This document shows positions 26,101-32,874 of a stretch of 35,666 bases of DNA, piece after piece. A model generated the notes under the pieces. That model did not search any database. It had not been told where the DNA came from and saw only the letters and a list, made by a program, of their open reading frames with translations. The DNA comes from Crinalium sp049646245. GTDB lineage: Bacteria > Cyanobacteriota > Cyanobacteriia > Cyanobacteriales > PCC-9333. Each line of letters starts with the position of its first letter. Position 1 is the first letter of the stretch. The stretch is from positions 1-35,666 of the forward strand of contig JBARVL010000069.1 in assembly GCA_049646245.1 (NCBI GenBank). Direction: 5' to 3'. The position numbers and the translations under genes are program-made.

Positions 26101-27052
26101 ATTCCTTTCTTTTATCATATTTTTCAATTAGGTAATCTCTTAGTTTCAGAGGGTCTTGCTGTAAACTAGCTAATTTCTCTGCTTGCCTTTTGGTTTCGGG
26201 AACTAAGTCTAATCTTTGTGCTTCTTCACTTGCCCATATCCCGAATAACTGCCAACTGTTTTTAGCTTGTCCTACTTCACTGTTTTCACGGTTTCCTAGA
26301 ATAGCTTTAGGGAATTCATAATCTCCACATGGGATTAGATCTTTAATTTTTGCTTTATTAATACCTTTGATACTGGAGCGATCAAGAATAAGATCGTATC
26401 CTTTATCATCAGTTAGTTCTGGGTCTGGTAATAGCGTTCCTTTAGCTAGAAAACTTTCGCTAGGTGCATTAGATTCAGCATTTTTAGTGTCCCAACTTTC
26501 TAACCAGACGAATCTAAACTGTGTGGCACGATTATCACTACCTCCAATTTCTTCTGCTAATGCGGGCGAAATTTTACCGTGACAATCACCAGTTTTGAAT
26601 TCTGCATATTTGGGATCTTCGTAGTCTACGATTTTTACTCGTAGATTTTCTACTTCTGCACTACCTTCCATGCAATTACTTACTAGCAAGGAACCATAGC
26701 GGCAAGCTGTATCTGGTTCAGTCTTGAATAGAGCCGAAACTTTAGAGAAGAGTTCTTGATCTCCGAAGTAGTTACTACCCCCACTACTAAACATGATTCG
26801 TCGTTCAATCCCATCATCAAACTCCCGTCTTTTGAGGTCTTTGGGATCTGGATTTTTACTATCGGTTTTGACAATGATCAGCGACTCCAGTTCTTCTGGC
26901 TCGAACATCTTTTGCAGAAGTGAGTTCCTTAGAATCTCTGGTTCGCCTGTTCTTCCACGTTTTATTACTTTGCCACTTTCATTTAGCTCTCTATAACCAG
27001 CATCAACGAAGGGGATGGCTAACGCCTTATCTGCGGTGATTGTAGTTTTCAT
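23123..27052 (-). CDS. Single-chain two-barrel RNA polymerase homologue of the RNAi-type RdRP family
   Basis: A 1309-residue protein with paired double-psi beta-barrel signatures in the order of eukaryotic RNA-dependent RNA polymerases (QDE-1/RDR). Barrel 1: GDCHGKISPALAEEI (155-169; family GCGxIS..LA), TQFRF (177-181), AKGTLLPDPEL (203-213; family KGV...DP.L) and LILDRSSIKG (221-230; family LRPSMxK). Barrel 2: IVLTRYPVL (415-423; family RNPCLHPGD), then GDFDGD (461-466) with the three Mg-binding aspartates, QSVGLVATY (528-536), and VDYQKNS (573-579; family VDFPKTG). DNA-dependent beta' has NADFDGD at the same site. The region 850-1110 is of unknown fold and the tail carries a 39-residue tandem repeat. 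Template type is not decided. It is closed by a terminator and divergent from a 77-residue gene. Confidence 0.88.
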   Translation of the reverse strand: MKTTITADKALAIPFVDAGYRELNESGKVIKRGRTGEPEILRNSLLQKMFEPEELESLIIVKTDSKNPDPKDLKRREFDDGIERRIMFSSGGSNYFGDQELFSKVSALFKTEPDTACRYGSLLVSNCMEGSAEVENLRVKIVDYEDPKYAEFKTGDCHGKISPALAEEIGGSDNRATQFRFVWLESWDTKNAESNAPSESFLAKGTLLPDPELTDDKGYDLILDRSSIKGINKAKIKDLIPCGDYEFPKAILGNRENSEVGQAKNSWQLFGIWASEEAQRLDLVPETKRQAEKLASLQQDPLKLRDYLIEKYDKRKEFSRSTEEEELDPDTNDEDSDGKKQKQEMRFISLLRADEYGQMLQNPAMVEFLQNSVAKEWKELAINTGVRLTSGMVLPCPDIPEGTICAKHLPDGEDIVLTRYPVLNKDNIRKYTNDTGSYPELTKYEGIIWVNPNDFSKYHQGDFDGDKAVTIPASKIPNIAKELLRAGEDPEYISVVKAQKVPYTQAVDEDGKQLYGTLAKIAVASSQQSVGLVATYIGRVASAVPNEDEDLVEFKAEQKRLIVGLSIMEQYEVDYQKNSLRGKDAKEILRETGIEAGELLTVTKEFCEDHPSHLFDYKKDERLYKAFPMPADGANAINVVAREAVNPYWEASRLKERDRDEFTYLLQKKGEIEEVKDAEWAADLNQRFKKEVGAIKERTKDDKIAFKEAIGNLYEGYRAEVNELCGNDPERRIELATALMHVTHTSPNTSKHRQKCQEVAKELKVSFSVEPEYQLLHEALPREAYVLQVPFKKVPTEQEELVVDEKYRSSFDNSDIKYEHKKKEKVLIVSDPDSKRKVQKAFDQKGLNYDTQAVQGELPNAWKDKLDARGIKYEAIAHETLPLVEFAFKIPTSQKLPEETANYIEALKNKFGKNENLIDPNELTLTDPKTKKVNKLAVVAPTDCPWIESREQPGKSKLFYNLFADELCKVLAEYKVKEIGVIGVKHKNNDLTEEDFTDKKWKKPVTLTVGTINLPKEHKDYIKSHGAPILQIDGKNLGTINDNSPKLPVGTTFVATIKTTKNPTALTLEVDRESIKLPEITSKKEKKREQQVNPEAKSKSLTPIPNKTSNTVSKPSITEPTPKVTKVENSATKNWWEEADDLNAVIDNKKSGTVTHEEPTAKTPKTKEVATKNWWEEADDLNAVIDSKKSGTAKREKSTTQTPTNTSKSEKYGKLLIDKISTQMAKGDRDLTQEQKFTVCNWVATVRPSQICTVRDEGNDQVFKCNLRTKETLMPLSDYDASRFDEAVQLKRAGKLNQVSSSVKAQMEA
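23476..23663 (-). repeat. Intragenic tandem repeat in the polymerase-like gene
   Basis: A 71-bp block at 23476-23546 recurs at 23593-23663 with a single mismatch; period 117 bp (39 codons). It encodes two copies of TKNWWEEADDLNAVID(N/S)KKSGT. The DNA identity marks a recent duplication. Confidence 0.9.
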
Positions 27053-27074
27053 TACTATTACTAGATCCTAATTG

Positions 27075-27104
27075 TTGGTACTCAAGTATTTGACAAGCTA
27101 TAAT
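27075..27104 (+). promoter_or_regulatory. Candidate sigma-70-type promoter for the 77-residue gene
   Basis: TTGGTA (27075-27080) and a consensus TATAAT (27099-27104) are separated by 18 bp and lie 30 bp before the start codon at 27134. Confidence 0.5.
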
Positions 27105-27133
27105 CGAACAAGTTAACATTATCGACTCATTTC

Positions 27134-27367
27134 ATGGAACAAGAATCAGAATTAACACCAGAAGAAAGAAGAAATCGTGATCCTGCTATACGCGAGAAAA
27201 TATTGAAAAATTGCGTTAAGTTAGAACCGGAAGAACTTGATCCAGAAGTCTTTCATATCCCAGCTAATTACGATTCATTGAAACCCATATATCGTGGTCT
27301 TCAGGAGGAAGGAGAAGATCTAGGGGAAAGGTTAACCAATGACCCTTCCTACATTGATCGAATATAG
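27134..27367 (+). CDS. Small acidic protein, divergent from the polymerase-like gene
   Basis: A 77-residue protein very rich in Glu, Asp and Pro (EQESELTPEERRNRDP, KLEPEELDPEVFHIP, GLQEEGEDLGERLTNDPSY). No signal peptide, membrane helix or known motif. There is a good -10 box upstream but no clear Shine-Dalgarno, as for several genes here. It is one of the few plus-strand genes and is transcribed away from the polymerase-like gene across an 81-bp gap, so the two may share control. The acidic, possibly disordered character could suit a DNA mimic or protein inhibitor, but that is only a guess. Confidence 0.6.
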   Translation: MEQESELTPEERRNRDPAIREKILKNCVKLEPEELDPEVFHIPANYDSLKPIYRGLQEEGEDLGERLTNDPSYIDRI

Positions 27368-27646
27368 CTGACTACTATAATCAAGTGTTTAAATTTGAAA
27401 GTTTTATACTTGAACACTTAACCACTTGATTGGTGTAGTTATTGACCCTGTATCCTAGTTATAGGAGTTCTATAAATTTGGTTACTCATAGGGCGCGATC
27501 GCGCCCATTAGTTGCCCCATTAGCTAATTTCCTTATTTAGTAGTTGATAAAACTGATTTTTAATTTATTTTAGATATTACTTTTAAATTTTGGTATTTAG
27601 TTTTGTCTAAACCACTTGTTTTTATCTATCTATCTTTAGATAGTTG
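27368..27646. other. Intergenic gap, no gene seen
   Basis: About 280 bp. It holds a loose stem-loop (CAAGTGTT...AACACTTA, about 27381-27423) after the 77-residue gene that could be its terminator, and the HIP1 palindrome at 27491. Confidence 0.4.
27491..27506. repeat. Perfect 16-bp GC palindrome around HIP1
   Basis: GGGCGCGATCGCGCCC. Unlike the similar palindromes at 5569, 8304 and 9324, it is not directly before a start codon; it lies between two converging genes. Confidence 0.6.
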
Positions 27647-27685
27647 AAACACTACCCCTCCATAAAGTTTGAAGGGGTAGTGTTT
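27647..27685 (-). terminator. Strong stem-loop after the PRTRC ThiF gene
   Basis: A perfect 13-bp stem AAACACTACCCCT/AGGGGTAGTGTTT with a 13-base loop, starting two bases past the stop at 27688. The T-run is short (TTTCAACTAT). It probably ends the PRTRC operon and protects converging transcripts. Confidence 0.7.
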
Positions 27686-27687
27686 AG

Positions 27688-28539
27688 TTACGCAGCTTGC
27701 TTAATGCTTGCTTTTACGGTTTTTAACACAGCTTTCTCGGTTAAATATATTGAGCGACTGCTTCCTGCTGTCGTGTCGAAGTAGGTAGCGAACCGTTTAA
27801 GGTTGCCAGTAACTAGCCCTAATAAGTAAGTTGTCGCCTCGCTTGCTACCCTTTGGTTGATATCGAGCGATTGAGCGTTGAGCATAGCTAGTTGCTCGCA
27901 GGACAAGTCGTTTTCCGTTAACTCTTCTAGTAGCGGGATTAGCAGTTCTGGATGCTGAATTGTAGGGGAAGGTAGTTTTATACAGCCAATCCCTGAGAAT
28001 TTGTATGTTGCAGGATCTGTAGATAAGTCTGAGCCAAGCAGCACTTGCCCACTGGTTTTGCTATTGCCGCAATCCAAGTACCACACTTTTGGTAATACGC
28101 TAGTTGACCAGGCGTAATAATTTTCGCTAAGTGTCTCAGCCAGTTTTGTTCGCGCAGCCGCATTATCGGTACAGCCTATTACGACAAATAAAGTATCTGT
28201 GCGAAGGTCTAACATTTTGCAGTTGAATGGGGCTGCGATCGCATAAATTTCCATGCCCCAAGCGAGTGAGTAGCGTAGTGCTAATGTTTTAGCCTTGTTG
28301 AGTCCGATTTCGCTGTCACAAAAGCACTGCCTCAAAACATTCGCACTTTCAACTATATCGGGGTCTACAAATGTGACCTTAGTTTTCTTCCCTAGATTGT
28401 TGAGAGTGCGGGCTATACGAACAACACTGGCAGCTAGCCAGGAACCAGTACCACCAAGTCCGACGACCGTAATATCCACTTGCGAGTGATTTAGAACTCT
28501 TAGTCCGTGAGCCTTGGTAAAATCGTAATTTAGTTGCAT
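27688..28539 (-). CDS. PRTRC system ThiF family protein (E1-like)
   Basis: A 283-residue Rossmann-fold protein of the ThiF/MoeB/E1 superfamily, which adenylates the C-terminus of ubiquitin-like proteins. Visible: the nucleotide-binding loop VVGLGGTGSWLA (25-36), VTFVDPDIVESANVLRQCF (55-73) with the conserved Asp, Asn and Arg, and VIGCTDNAAARTKL (120-133). The classic CxxC zinc pairs are absent. The neighbourhood (JAMM protein A, protein B, ubiquitin-like C, E) identifies it as the ThiF-related member of the PRTRC cassette, found on plasmids and integrating elements of diverse bacteria. Its substrate would be expected among the cassette proteins. It is the last gene of the cassette in the window. 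Confidence 0.88.
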   Translation of the reverse strand: MQLNYDFTKAHGLRVLNHSQVDITVVGLGGTGSWLAASVVRIARTLNNLGKKTKVTFVDPDIVESANVLRQCFCDSEIGLNKAKTLALRYSLAWGMEIYAIAAPFNCKMLDLRTDTLFVVIGCTDNAAARTKLAETLSENYYAWSTSVLPKVWYLDCGNSKTSGQVLLGSDLSTDPATYKFSGIGCIKLPSPTIQHPELLIPLLEELTENDLSCEQLAMLNAQSLDINQRVASEATTYLLGLVTGNLKRFATYFDTTAGSSRSIYLTEKAVLKTVKASIKQAA

Positions 28540-28638
28540 GGTAGTTAAATTTTGGGATTTTGATTACATAGGTTAATTAGCAGGAGGCGTAGTTTTGCAT
28601 CCTGCTTTTGAAGAGCGATAGCTATTTGTCAGGTCTGG

Positions 28639-29277
28639 TTAAGTGAGCCTGTTGCCTGCTTGGTTGCGGTCAATGATGTTACCCGGTAGTTCGTAAATTA
28701 GATGCGATGAGATATCCCAGTAGTGCTGGTACAACCCAATTCGCGTACAGATTTCTGGTGTATGGCTATCAACTCTTCCTAGCACGGTGTAGATACGAAA
28801 TCCGGTTTCATCCTCATTGTCAGCAGGGGAAAAGAACGCAGGCATGAATGCGTGTGAGTGTGCATCTATTAATGCGTTAGCAAAAGTTGAATTTCTATCG
28901 TCGTTGAGCGGCTTGCAGCTTGATGGTGTTTGTGTTTGAAGTGGGGTTTTTAATTGCCACTGGTTGTTGTAGTTAAGGTGAAATAGAATTTCATTGCTGC
29001 TTGCATCTCTACTTGCCTGTAGCATTTTTAGCAAAATATCAACAGGGATTTTACCAGAGGTAAGTTTGACGTATGGCGTTACTGTTGCTAAACCTCTAAT
29101 GTGCTGTTCGTAAATTGTGGAAGGCATTAAAACTTCTAGATTAGGTCGTTTGGCTCTTACAAATACGCCGTTGGCAGCAAACAGGTATTCATATAAGTGG
29201 CTGGTATGTTCTGGTAATGTTGGTTCTTTGACTAACTTGTGGCTAACCAGTTCTAACTGAGGATTAGATTTAATCAT
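28639..29277 (-). CDS. PRTRC system protein A, JAMM metalloprotease-like
   Basis: A 212-residue protein. Its C-terminal half carries a complete JAMM (JAB/MPN+) zinc-peptidase signature, H140-x-H142-x7-S150-x2-D153, in IDAHSHAFMPAFFSPADNEDE. JAMM enzymes remove ubiquitin-like proteins or process their C-termini. In PRTRC cassettes protein A stands beside ThiF and protein B, as here. The N-terminal half (about 1-110) is the protein A-specific region. The start at 29277 follows the IscB element almost directly; no strong Shine-Dalgarno is visible (AGAGG lies about 18 bp upstream), so the insertion may have altered its translation signal. Confidence 0.85.
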   Translation of the reverse strand: MIKSNPQLELVSHKLVKEPTLPEHTSHLYEYLFAANGVFVRAKRPNLEVLMPSTIYEQHIRGLATVTPYVKLTSGKIPVDILLKMLQASRDASSNEILFHLNYNNQWQLKTPLQTQTPSSCKPLNDDRNSTFANALIDAHSHAFMPAFFSPADNEDETGFRIYTVLGRVDSHTPEICTRIGLYQHYWDISSHLIYELPGNIIDRNQAGNRLT

Positions 29278-29309
29278 GTGCGATCGCTACACCTCTAATC
29301 CGTGTAAAG

Positions 29310-30632
29310 CTAAACATTAGTGGGCAGTGGAGCATAACTATAACCATCATGTCTGTGAATTGGTTGGCAGTACTTCCACCTGATACTCTGTAGTCTGCCT
29401 TTTTCTGTAGTGATGTCAAAAGCGCCGGATTTTCTGACTGTGACTTTGCCGACATGGATACCAGCGTGTTTCCCATTTTTGACAATGGCTTTAACCATGT
29501 CACCAGTCTGAAAACCAAAGTAAACTTTTTGCCGTTCACGTTTGACTAACTGACCTTGTTTGGTACGTTTTGGAAATCCAAATTTATCTGACTGACACAG
29601 GAAACGATTACCTTTACCATTAGCTTTGATTTGTAGTGGAACAACACCATCAAGAATTAATGTTTCTGGTGTAGAAGCACCTACGCAAGCAGCATCAGTC
29701 CAGTGGCTTTTAGGAATATTGCGGGATTGACGATTATATTTAGTTCTCCCACCTGTGCCTGTTTCTACTGCTAATCCTGTTTCTTTTAATACGCGAAATA
29801 ATGCCCAACGAGTAGTATTAACTGCTGCTGTATCAGCTAATGGTTTCTTAGCTTTAGATAATATTCTTTTGAGCAAATCAGGTTGATCAGACAAAAATTC
29901 AGCAATATCCCGATTACCTTTACTTTGATTACAAGTCCTACAAGCTAAACCTAAATTACTAACTCTGTTACTTCCTCCTTTTGATTTTGGTATAAGATGT
30001 TCAATCTCCAATTTGGTATCAGTAGCATCGCAATAAATACACTTGCGGTTAAACTTCTCCAGTAAGTATTCACGCACCTCGTAACCTTTTAGCTCACCTT
30101 GCTGATACTCTGCCCCTGATATTTCAGGATTTTCCATTAGCTGAGTATCAAACTTAACTAGCTCTTGAGAAATAGCAGTAATTGGAGCTAATCTTCTCAA
30201 CCTAGCTACCCAAGTTTTAATATTTTCAATCCGACTTTGGAGACTGGGAGGCAACCAACCATCACGGCGACGGCGATGATTAAATCTAGGTTGACGGTAG
30301 CGAGTTTTACGGTTTCTGCGAGAGTGTCTAAACTGACGACGACTGGTAAGAGCGTCCCGAATTTGAAAGCCTCTATGAGTCAATTCTGCTGCCCAAACTA
30401 CCTTGCCAGAATTATCATTTAATAAAGCTATTCCGGTTGTTTTAGCACCTGGATCTAACTTAATTCTCAAAGGTTCTAACTTTGGGTTATTCACATCTGA
30501 TTTTAAAATGATAGTAAAAGGGTATCTGCGAAATACAGCAGCTTTTTCTTGTGATAGTAGTATTCTAGCTCGACCAGGATGCACTGGGTTTAGGGGTTGT
30601 TTGTTTGTGTTTAAAACAAATACTTTACTCAT
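29310..30632 (-). CDS. iscB: RNA-guided endonuclease IscB
   Basis: A 440-residue protein with the full IscB plan, ancestor-like to Cas9. PLMP domain at the N-terminus (VFVLNTNKQPLNPVHPGRAR, 4-23); RuvC-I IKLDPGAKTTGIAL with D60; an Arg-rich bridge helix (98-123); RuvC-II ISQELVKFD with E157; an HNH domain with C198-x2-C201, the EIEHLIPKSKGG motif (E211, H212) and C231-x2-C234; RuvC-III SHWTDAA with H310 and D313; then a C-terminal targeting region. All expected catalytic and zinc residues are present, so both strands could be cut. Guided by the omega-RNA encoded directly upstream. Its length is typical. It sits inside the PRTRC operon, transcribed in the same direction. Confidence 0.95.
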   Translation of the reverse strand: MSKVFVLNTNKQPLNPVHPGRARILLSQEKAAVFRRYPFTIILKSDVNNPKLEPLRIKLDPGAKTTGIALLNDNSGKVVWAAELTHRGFQIRDALTSRRQFRHSRRNRKTRYRQPRFNHRRRRDGWLPPSLQSRIENIKTWVARLRRLAPITAISQELVKFDTQLMENPEISGAEYQQGELKGYEVREYLLEKFNRKCIYCDATDTKLEIEHLIPKSKGGSNRVSNLGLACRTCNQSKGNRDIAEFLSDQPDLLKRILSKAKKPLADTAAVNTTRWALFRVLKETGLAVETGTGGRTKYNRQSRNIPKSHWTDAACVGASTPETLILDGVVPLQIKANGKGNRFLCQSDKFGFPKRTKQGQLVKRERQKVYFGFQTGDMVKAIVKNGKHAGIHVGKVTVRKSGAFDITTEKGRLQSIRWKYCQPIHRHDGYSYAPLPTNV

Positions 30633-30850
30633 AATTGAGTCTCCGTAGAACGGGTAATGTTTGCCTCGACAATCTTATTTAGGTTTGTTGTGTTAGTAGC
30701 ACTGACTTAACCGAATAGATCTGTTTAACTACTAACCACAGAGCTACAAACTGGCAAGCATTTATAGGTGTGATAACCTAAATAAGGTAGCTAGTTAAAC
30801 TAGCTGAGTCTGGCTATCTCTGCATTGTTTGCACGTGGTTATCCACTATT
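30633..30850 (-). ncRNA. omega-RNA (HEARO-type) of the IscB system
   Basis: The 220 bp upstream of iscB is non-coding but highly structured. Pairing arms include a 12-bp perfect long-range stem CTTATTTAGGTT (30775-30786 on the minus strand) with AACCTAAATAAG (30674-30685); an internal GTTAGTAG/CTACTAAC stem (30729-30736 with 30692-30699); a hairpin AGCTAGTT-T-AACTAGCT (30789-30805); and GTGG-ATAA-CCAC (30835-30846) at the 5' side. This is where IscB omega-RNAs (the HEARO RNA class) lie, running up to the nuclease start codon. The guide should be the bases just 5' of the structured part, about 30847-30865, overlapping the end of the PRTRC B gene. Confidence 0.85.
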
Positions 30851-30859
30851 GTCCAATGC

Positions 30860-31552
30860 TCAGCGGATAGCATCTATTAATGAGTTGGTTGTTGATTTCA
30901 TGTATGGTTGTTGTAAGTCAGAAATTGGATATTTTTTAGCTTTCTTTGAGTTTAGATAGGCTAAATGTTGGCAAATATCATCTTTATTGCGCTGTGATTT
31001 GCTATTTGATAAATGATTGTTGAAAGGGCTGGTAATGAACATTCCCCAGGCGGCATTCATACTTTGAGGGCTGCATTCAGGGGGGTGATTGTTGCCCCAG
31101 CAGATCTCACCTGATTGATAAACATTCGGTAAGGGAGCATAGAACAAAGGTGCGTCAGGGTTAAAGGTTTTTGTTCTTAATGCCCATACTAAATACTTGT
31201 TTGACGCGCCGATAAATACCAGTGAGGGCAATGGTACTCTCAGACTTCCAAATTCAGTACTGATAATAGTGTGAATTTGAGGAGGGATAAATTTCACTAC
31301 CCAGCTTCCTACTAAATTGCTTCCAGTACGGATTACTCCTGAATCTAGCCAGCCTGAATCTACTGGCACTCCTGAAAAAGCATTCCTTAAACTTGTGCTT
31401 GAAAGATATTTGTATCTTTCAATATTGTTTTCTTTCGAGTGTAAAATGTATGCTCCATCAAGGAATAATAGTTCTGCTTGTATAGCATCCAAGCTGCGTG
31501 GCGGGTTCTGTAATATTTCTTGAATTATTTCTGACGTGATGAGAGATTCCAT
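30860..31552 (-). CDS. PRTRC system protein B
   Basis: A 230-residue protein matching the PRTRC B pattern: VPLPSLVFIGASNKYLVWALRTKTFNPDAPLFYAPLPNVYQSGEICWGNN (about 107-156), where the PLP..FIG, WAL, YAPLPNV and G.ICWGNN pieces are the family hallmark, followed by AWGMFITSPFNNH. Its biochemical role is not known. Its start overlaps the upstream gene by 28 bp, which supports one operon. Its stop lies only about 14 bp from the first stem of the omega-RNA, so the IscB element landed directly after this gene without cutting it. Confidence 0.85.
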   Translation of the reverse strand: MESLITSEIIQEILQNPPRSLDAIQAELLFLDGAYILHSKENNIERYKYLSSTSLRNAFSGVPVDSGWLDSGVIRTGSNLVGSWVVKFIPPQIHTIISTEFGSLRVPLPSLVFIGASNKYLVWALRTKTFNPDAPLFYAPLPNVYQSGEICWGNNHPPECSPQSMNAAWGMFITSPFNNHLSNSKSQRNKDDICQHLAYLNSKKAKKYPISDLQQPYMKSTTNSLIDAIR

Positions 31553-32373
31553 ATTTTCATTACCTTTTTGGAGTTTGTTACTAAGTCTGTTTCTAGCCAG
31601 TCAATTAGTAGATTGACTTTATTCCAGATAATCTCAGATTCTTGATATTGACTTGCGAGAAACTCAATATTTTTAATTGTCCAATTGAAAGTTTCCTCTG
31701 TTTCTTCAGGTGTTTCATTAAATTCTTCTTGGTAGTATGAATCTAACCAAATGTTTCCGGTATTATGTTCCATTAGCTTCACTGCCAATGGTAGGAATTT
31801 TATGGGTGATTCAGCTTTGGCACAGAGAATTTCTAATAACTCTGGATCAATTAACTCAGGGTCGGCTAGTTTTTCAAGTTTGATTTTTAAAGTGGATTCA
31901 CTCCAACCAACCTCTTCATCTTCCTCGTATTGTGATAAATCTACCCACCATCTGTAATAAGTACTTAAAAGGAGCAGAGCTTGCCAACCATGACGCATAT
32001 AGGCTACATCAAAATCTTCTGTCTCCCAGTTAATACCATTACTTGCAATTGGAATGTAGTACAACTTTTCTTCTACTAAGTTAGTACATACCCAGTTATC
32101 AATTGGAAAAAGGTTGTCATTGATTAGATGAAATAGTTCTATTTCTTTGGGTGTATAATCCTTTCCTCGACTTGGTTTAGGGTAAGGCGGATAAGAAGGC
32201 GCAGTACTATTAGCAAATTCAGTGGGAAAGAAGTGCCTATAAATGATCTCTAGAGAGTAACTGATTTGTTGTTCTTCCAAATATGCTCTAGCATCATCTG
32301 GCGATAAGATTTTGCGGTACTGCCTGAGTTTGTGAATAGCAGCGATTGGGTGTATTGTTACTGGTGATTGCAT
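31525..32373 (-). CDS. Probable PRTRC system protein F
   Basis: A 282-residue, acidic, Trp/Tyr-rich soluble protein. I cannot point to a unique motif. The assignment rests on position between C and B, where F is commonly encoded, and on a helical, tryptophan-rich middle (GWQALLLLSTYYRWWVDLSQYEEDEEVGW, about 128-156). The last third is highly helical and acidic (EEFNETPEETEETFNWTIKNIEFLASQY). It overlaps protein B by 28 bp. A gap of 66 bp separates it from protein C. It could also be a cyanobacteria-specific insert gene. Confidence 0.5.
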   Translation of the reverse strand: MQSPVTIHPIAAIHKLRQYRKILSPDDARAYLEEQQISYSLEIIYRHFFPTEFANSTAPSYPPYPKPSRGKDYTPKEIELFHLINDNLFPIDNWVCTNLVEEKLYYIPIASNGINWETEDFDVAYMRHGWQALLLLSTYYRWWVDLSQYEEDEEVGWSESTLKIKLEKLADPELIDPELLEILCAKAESPIKFLPLAVKLMEHNTGNIWLDSYYQEEFNETPEETEETFNWTIKNIEFLASQYQESEIIWNKVNLLIDWLETDLVTNSKKVMKIWNLSSRQK

Positions 32374-32439
32374 ATTAATTGCTTTGAGTATGTATTGTTA
32401 AATGGGGAGTACTTATTGGTTCTGTACTCCCCGCGCTTG

Positions 32440-32868
32440 TTAAAATCCCATCGGGGTTAGCCCCGGCACTGGCGAACTTTTTTGGAGAATCACTAGGGAC
32501 TTTTGTACTGTCTCAGCTTCTTGTGCGCCCAGACGAATGGCGGTTTCTATATCTGCTGCAAATGCCTCCATAGAGTCATAATCCAATGAGTTAGTCAGTT
32601 CATGATGTTGGACTACGCGGCACATTTTGACAGCAGGGTTAACTTCTTCAGGTGCAAGTAGAAGCATTTCTAAAGGTGTGTTCCTGGTTGAGCCTTTACT
32701 GCCCGCTACTTTGATAATTTTGATTGCTTCCCCTTCCTTCCTGTCGATTCGCGCATTGGCTACATCAGGGTAATAAGGCGTGAATAGTTGTCGCAGAAGA
32801 GTGTCGTCATTAGCAATCTCCTCATCAACTGGGATTGTTTGACCTTCAATTTCAACGATTGTCTGCAT
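32440..32868 (-). CDS. PRTRC system protein C, ubiquitin-like, with C-terminal extension
   Basis: A 142-residue protein. The first 65 residues fit the small PRTRC C family, predicted to have a ubiquitin-like beta-grasp fold: VDEEIANDDTLLRQLFTPYYPDVANARID (14-42) followed by KIIKVAGSKGS (50-60), matching the family's YP.L..A and G.KG positions. Family members usually end there; here about 75 more residues follow (VNPAVKMCRVVQHHELTNSLDYDSMEAFAADIETAIRLGAQE...), mostly helical. It does not end in a GG tail. It lies 6 bp after protein E, so the two are co-translated, and is a candidate partner of ThiF and the JAMM protein A. Confidence 0.75.
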   Translation of the reverse strand: MQTIVEIEGQTIPVDEEIANDDTLLRQLFTPYYPDVANARIDRKEGEAIKIIKVAGSKGSTRNTPLEMLLLAPEEVNPAVKMCRVVQHHELTNSLDYDSMEAFAADIETAIRLGAQEAETVQKSLVILQKSSPVPGLTPMGF

Positions 32869-32874
32869 AATTAA

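Larger units (their letters stand above)
29278..30852 (-). mobile_element. IscB element (omega-RNA plus iscB), no transposase
   Basis: A foreign block placed between PRTRC B and A, both of which remain open. It contains the omega-RNA and the iscB gene and then ends within 35 bp, in a stretch with a small hairpin (TACAC...GTGTA, about 29289-29309). IscB elements belong to the IS200/IS605 superfamily, which inserts without target duplication. No TnpA gene is present, so this is a stand-alone copy. Exact ends cannot be set from one sequence. Confidence 0.6.

Noticed and set aside
23123..27052. Calling the polymerase-like protein an RNA-dependent enzyme or an RNAi component
   Set aside because: Family membership does not fix the template; phage members of this branch transcribe DNA, and no Argonaute or Dicer-like gene is in the window.
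29310..30632. Calling the nuclease a Cas9 or TnpB
   Set aside because: It is 440 residues, has a PLMP N-terminus and an HNH inserted in RuvC without a REC lobe, and its RNA lies 5' of the gene; TnpB lacks HNH and has its RNA at the 3' end.
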